The position numbers and the translations under genes are program-made. The notes below the pieces were generated by a model. It searched no databases. It was not told the DNA's origin and saw nothing but the letters and a program-made list of their open reading frames with translations. A DNA stretch of 64,000 bases from Cryobacterium suzukii (GTDB lineage: Bacteria; Actinomycetota; Actinomycetes; Actinomycetales; Microbacteriaceae): the NCBI RefSeq assembly GCF_004403185.1, contig NZ_SOHJ01000003.1, forward strand, positions 186,001 to 250,000, read 5' to 3'. Positions 62,469-64,000 of the stretch are shown piece by piece (within the stretch, counting starts at the first letter, position 1; every line of letters starts with the position of its first letter).

Positions 62469-63344
62469 ATGCCAAACGCGTGGACACCGACCAGCCCGAG
62501 CCGTGTCGTACACGCCAACAACCTTGAGGTGCTGCCGGGCCTGCCCGATGGCGCCTTCACCCTGATCTACCTCGACCCGCCGTTCAACACCGGCCGGTCA
62601 CAGAAACGGCAGAGCACCACCTCCGTACGGTCGGTCTCCACCGACGGCTCGCACGCGGCCGGCACGATCACGGGATTCAAAGGTCAGCGGTACGAGCGCA
62701 TCAAGGGTGACCTGCTCGGCTACGACGATCAGTTCGAGGATTATTGGGCCTTTCTGGAGCCGCGCCTGATTGAGGCCTGGCGCCTGCTCGCCGACGACGG
62801 CACGCTCTACCTGCACCTGGATTACCGCGAAGCGCACTATGCCAAGGTGCTGCTCGACGCCCTGTTCGGCCGGGAATGCTTTCTCAACGAACTCATCTGG
62901 GCCTACGACTACGGTGCGAAATCCAAGAACAAGTGGCCCACCAAGCACGACACAATTCTGGTCTACGTGAAGAATCCGGCCCGGTACTACTTTGACTCCA
63001 CTACCGTCGACCGCGAGCCATACATGGCGCCCGGCCTGGTAACGCCCGAAAAAGTGGCGAAGGGAAAACTGCCGACGGATGTCTGGTGGCACACGATTGT
63101 CTCGCCCACCGGCAAGGAGAAAACCGGCTACCCCACGCAGAAACCGATCGGAATTCTGCGCCGCATCATCCAGGCATCCAGCCGCGAGGGTGACTGGGTG
63201 CTCGACTTCTTCGCCGGAAGTGGCACGACCGGCGCGGTCGCGGCAGCGCTCGACCGACGGTTCGTGCTCATCGACCAGAACCCGGAGGCCGTCGACGTGA
63301 TGCGCGCTCGATTCGCGCCGGTGTCCGGCGTCGACTTTCTCTAA
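62469..63344 (+). CDS. site-specific DNA methyltransferase (N4/N6 amino-methyl type), orphan
   Basis: The protein has 291 residues with the catalytic motif IV LIYLDPPFNTG (Asp about 36), then a target-recognition stretch, then motif X/I PTQKPIGILRRIIQASS and DFFAGSGTTGAVAAALDRRF (about 246-265). This order is that of beta-class adenine/cytosine-N4 methyltransferases. No restriction gene is nearby. It could be an epigenetic regulator or the relic of a restriction system. Confidence 0.92.
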   Translation: MPNAWTPTSPSRVVHANNLEVLPGLPDGAFTLIYLDPPFNTGRSQKRQSTTSVRSVSTDGSHAAGTITGFKGQRYERIKGDLLGYDDQFEDYWAFLEPRLIEAWRLLADDGTLYLHLDYREAHYAKVLLDALFGRECFLNELIWAYDYGAKSKNKWPTKHDTILVYVKNPARYYFDSTTVDREPYMAPGLVTPEKVAKGKLPTDVWWHTIVSPTGKEKTGYPTQKPIGILRRIIQASSREGDWVLDFFAGSGTTGAVAAALDRRFVLIDQNPEAVDVMRARFAPVSGVDFL

Positions 63345-63354
63345 AGGAGAACTT

Positions 63355-64000
63355 ATGAAATTCCGCATTTTCACCGAGCCCCAGCAGGGCGCAACGTACG
63401 ACGACATCCTGGCCGTTGCCCAGACCACCGAACGGCTCGGCTTCGACGCCTTCTTCCGCAGCGACCATTACCAGGCCATGGGCGATGGTGACGGCCTGCC
63501 CGGTCCGACGGATGCCTGGACCACCCTGGCCGGGCTGGCGCGCGAGACGAAGCGCATCCGTTTGGGTACCCTCGTCTCGTCGGTGACCTATCGACCGCCG
63601 GGTATCCTGGCCATCCAGGTGGCGCAGGTCGACCAGATGTCGGGTGGCCGCGTGGAACTCGGCCTCGGTACCGGCTGGTTTGAGCAGGAGCACCTCGCCT
63701 ACGGCATCCCCTTTCCGGCCAAGCGATTCGGCATGCTCGAGGAGCAGCTCGAGGTAATCACGGGGCTCTGGAACACGCCGGCCGGGCAGCGCTACGACTT
63801 TGCCGGCGAGCATTACACCCTCGTCGATTCGCCGGCGCTACCAAAGCCGGTGCAGGCGCGGGTGCCGGTGATCGTTGGTGGCGGCGGCGCCAAGCGCACC
63901 CCGAAACTTGCCGCCCGGTTCGCGACCGAGTTCAACCTGCCGTTCCCCGACTTCGCTGACATCGCGGCAAAGTTCGACGGCGTGCGGGCGGCTTGCGAAG
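63355..64000 (+). CDS. LLM-class F420-dependent-type oxidoreductase, 3' end cut by window edge
   Basis: The frame is open from ATG 63355 (AAAGGAGA upstream) to the right edge. It encodes FRIFTEPQQGATYDDILAVA, FDAFFRSDHYQAMG, RLGTLVSSVTYRPPG and GRVELGLGTGWFEQEH, typical of F420-dependent LLM proteins of actinobacteria. The substrate is unknown. It is 10 bases after the methyltransferase stop and likely co-transcribed. Confidence 0.9.
   Translation, partial: MKFRIFTEPQQGATYDDILAVAQTTERLGFDAFFRSDHYQAMGDGDGLPGPTDAWTTLAGLARETKRIRLGTLVSSVTYRPPGILAIQVAQVDQMSGGRVELGLGTGWFEQEHLAYGIPFPAKRFGMLEEQLEVITGLWNTPAGQRYDFAGEHYTLVDSPALPKPVQARVPVIVGGGGAKRTPKLAARFATEFNLPFPDFADIAAKFDGVRAACE

Noticed and set aside
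1..64000. tRNA or rRNA genes, insertion sequences, integrase, phage genes
   Set aside because: None were recognised on either strand; small tRNAs could be missed by eye and a covariance-model scan would settle it.

Overview
The window is high-GC actinobacterial chromosome. Dense GTG starts, GGAGG-type ribosome sites, frequent ATGA/GTGA overlaps, several apparently leaderless genes, an OleBC fusion and F420/LLM-type oxidoreductases all fit, and the general look is of Microbacteriaceae. The genus assignment is an inference. No tRNA, rRNA, CRISPR array, transposase or phage gene was seen.

Layout. (1) 1-2.7 kb: the 3' part of trhO (tRNA uridine hydroxylase), a PEBP-like protein and an alpha/beta hydrolase behind a large dyad. 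(2) 2.7-23.2 kb: a catabolic island. It holds a two-component luciferase-type monooxygenase with flavin reductase, a frameshifted VOC gene and an SDR; a KstR2-like TetR regulator; an aldehyde dehydrogenase; a branched-chain-type ABC importer; two crotonase/3-hydroxyacyl-CoA dehydrogenase steps, an acyl-CoA dehydrogenase and an acyl-CoA ligase; a double NTF2-like protein; an HSL-type esterase/lactonase; a Baeyer-Villiger monooxygenase; and a thiolase. (3) 23.4-32.5 kb: a complete isobutyryl-CoA (valine) branch, mmsA-acd-hibch-mmsB-ech, and an etfB-etfA-cytochrome b operon with a MarR regulator. (4) 32.6-36.2 kb: an NTF2-like protein, MaoC, thioesterase, SRPBCC and PadR/membrane-protein genes. 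(5) 36.2-46 kb: LysR-putA and an oleA-oleBC-oleD long-chain olefin cluster. (6) 46-64 kb: FetB-like permease, Lrp-ddaH-rocD, acetylxylan esterase, an RHH/Doc toxin-antitoxin pair, lldR-lldD, an orphan sugar-binding protein whose start codon looks lost, POT and MFS transporters, lipoate ligase, an orphan DNA methyltransferase and the 5' part of an LLM oxidoreductase.

How it works together. The strongest new signal is an 18-bp palindrome, GTCAAC-N6-GTTGAC. It occurs upstream of the LLM/TetR divergon (twice, one copy with one arm mismatch), the aldehyde dehydrogenase, the ABC importer divergon, the hydroxyacyl-CoA dehydrogenase operon and the Baeyer-Villiger operon. A copy with one changed arm base lies in front of the NTF2-like gene at 32.6 kb. 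This defines a probable TetR regulon of about 27 kb for uptake, oxygenation, lactone opening, CoA activation and beta-oxidation of a cyclic ketone or terpenoid-like compound. The substrate cannot be read from sequence. A second shared element, TACTAGGA-N12-TACTAGG, precedes mmsA and etfB and ties isobutyryl-CoA oxidation to its electron acceptor.
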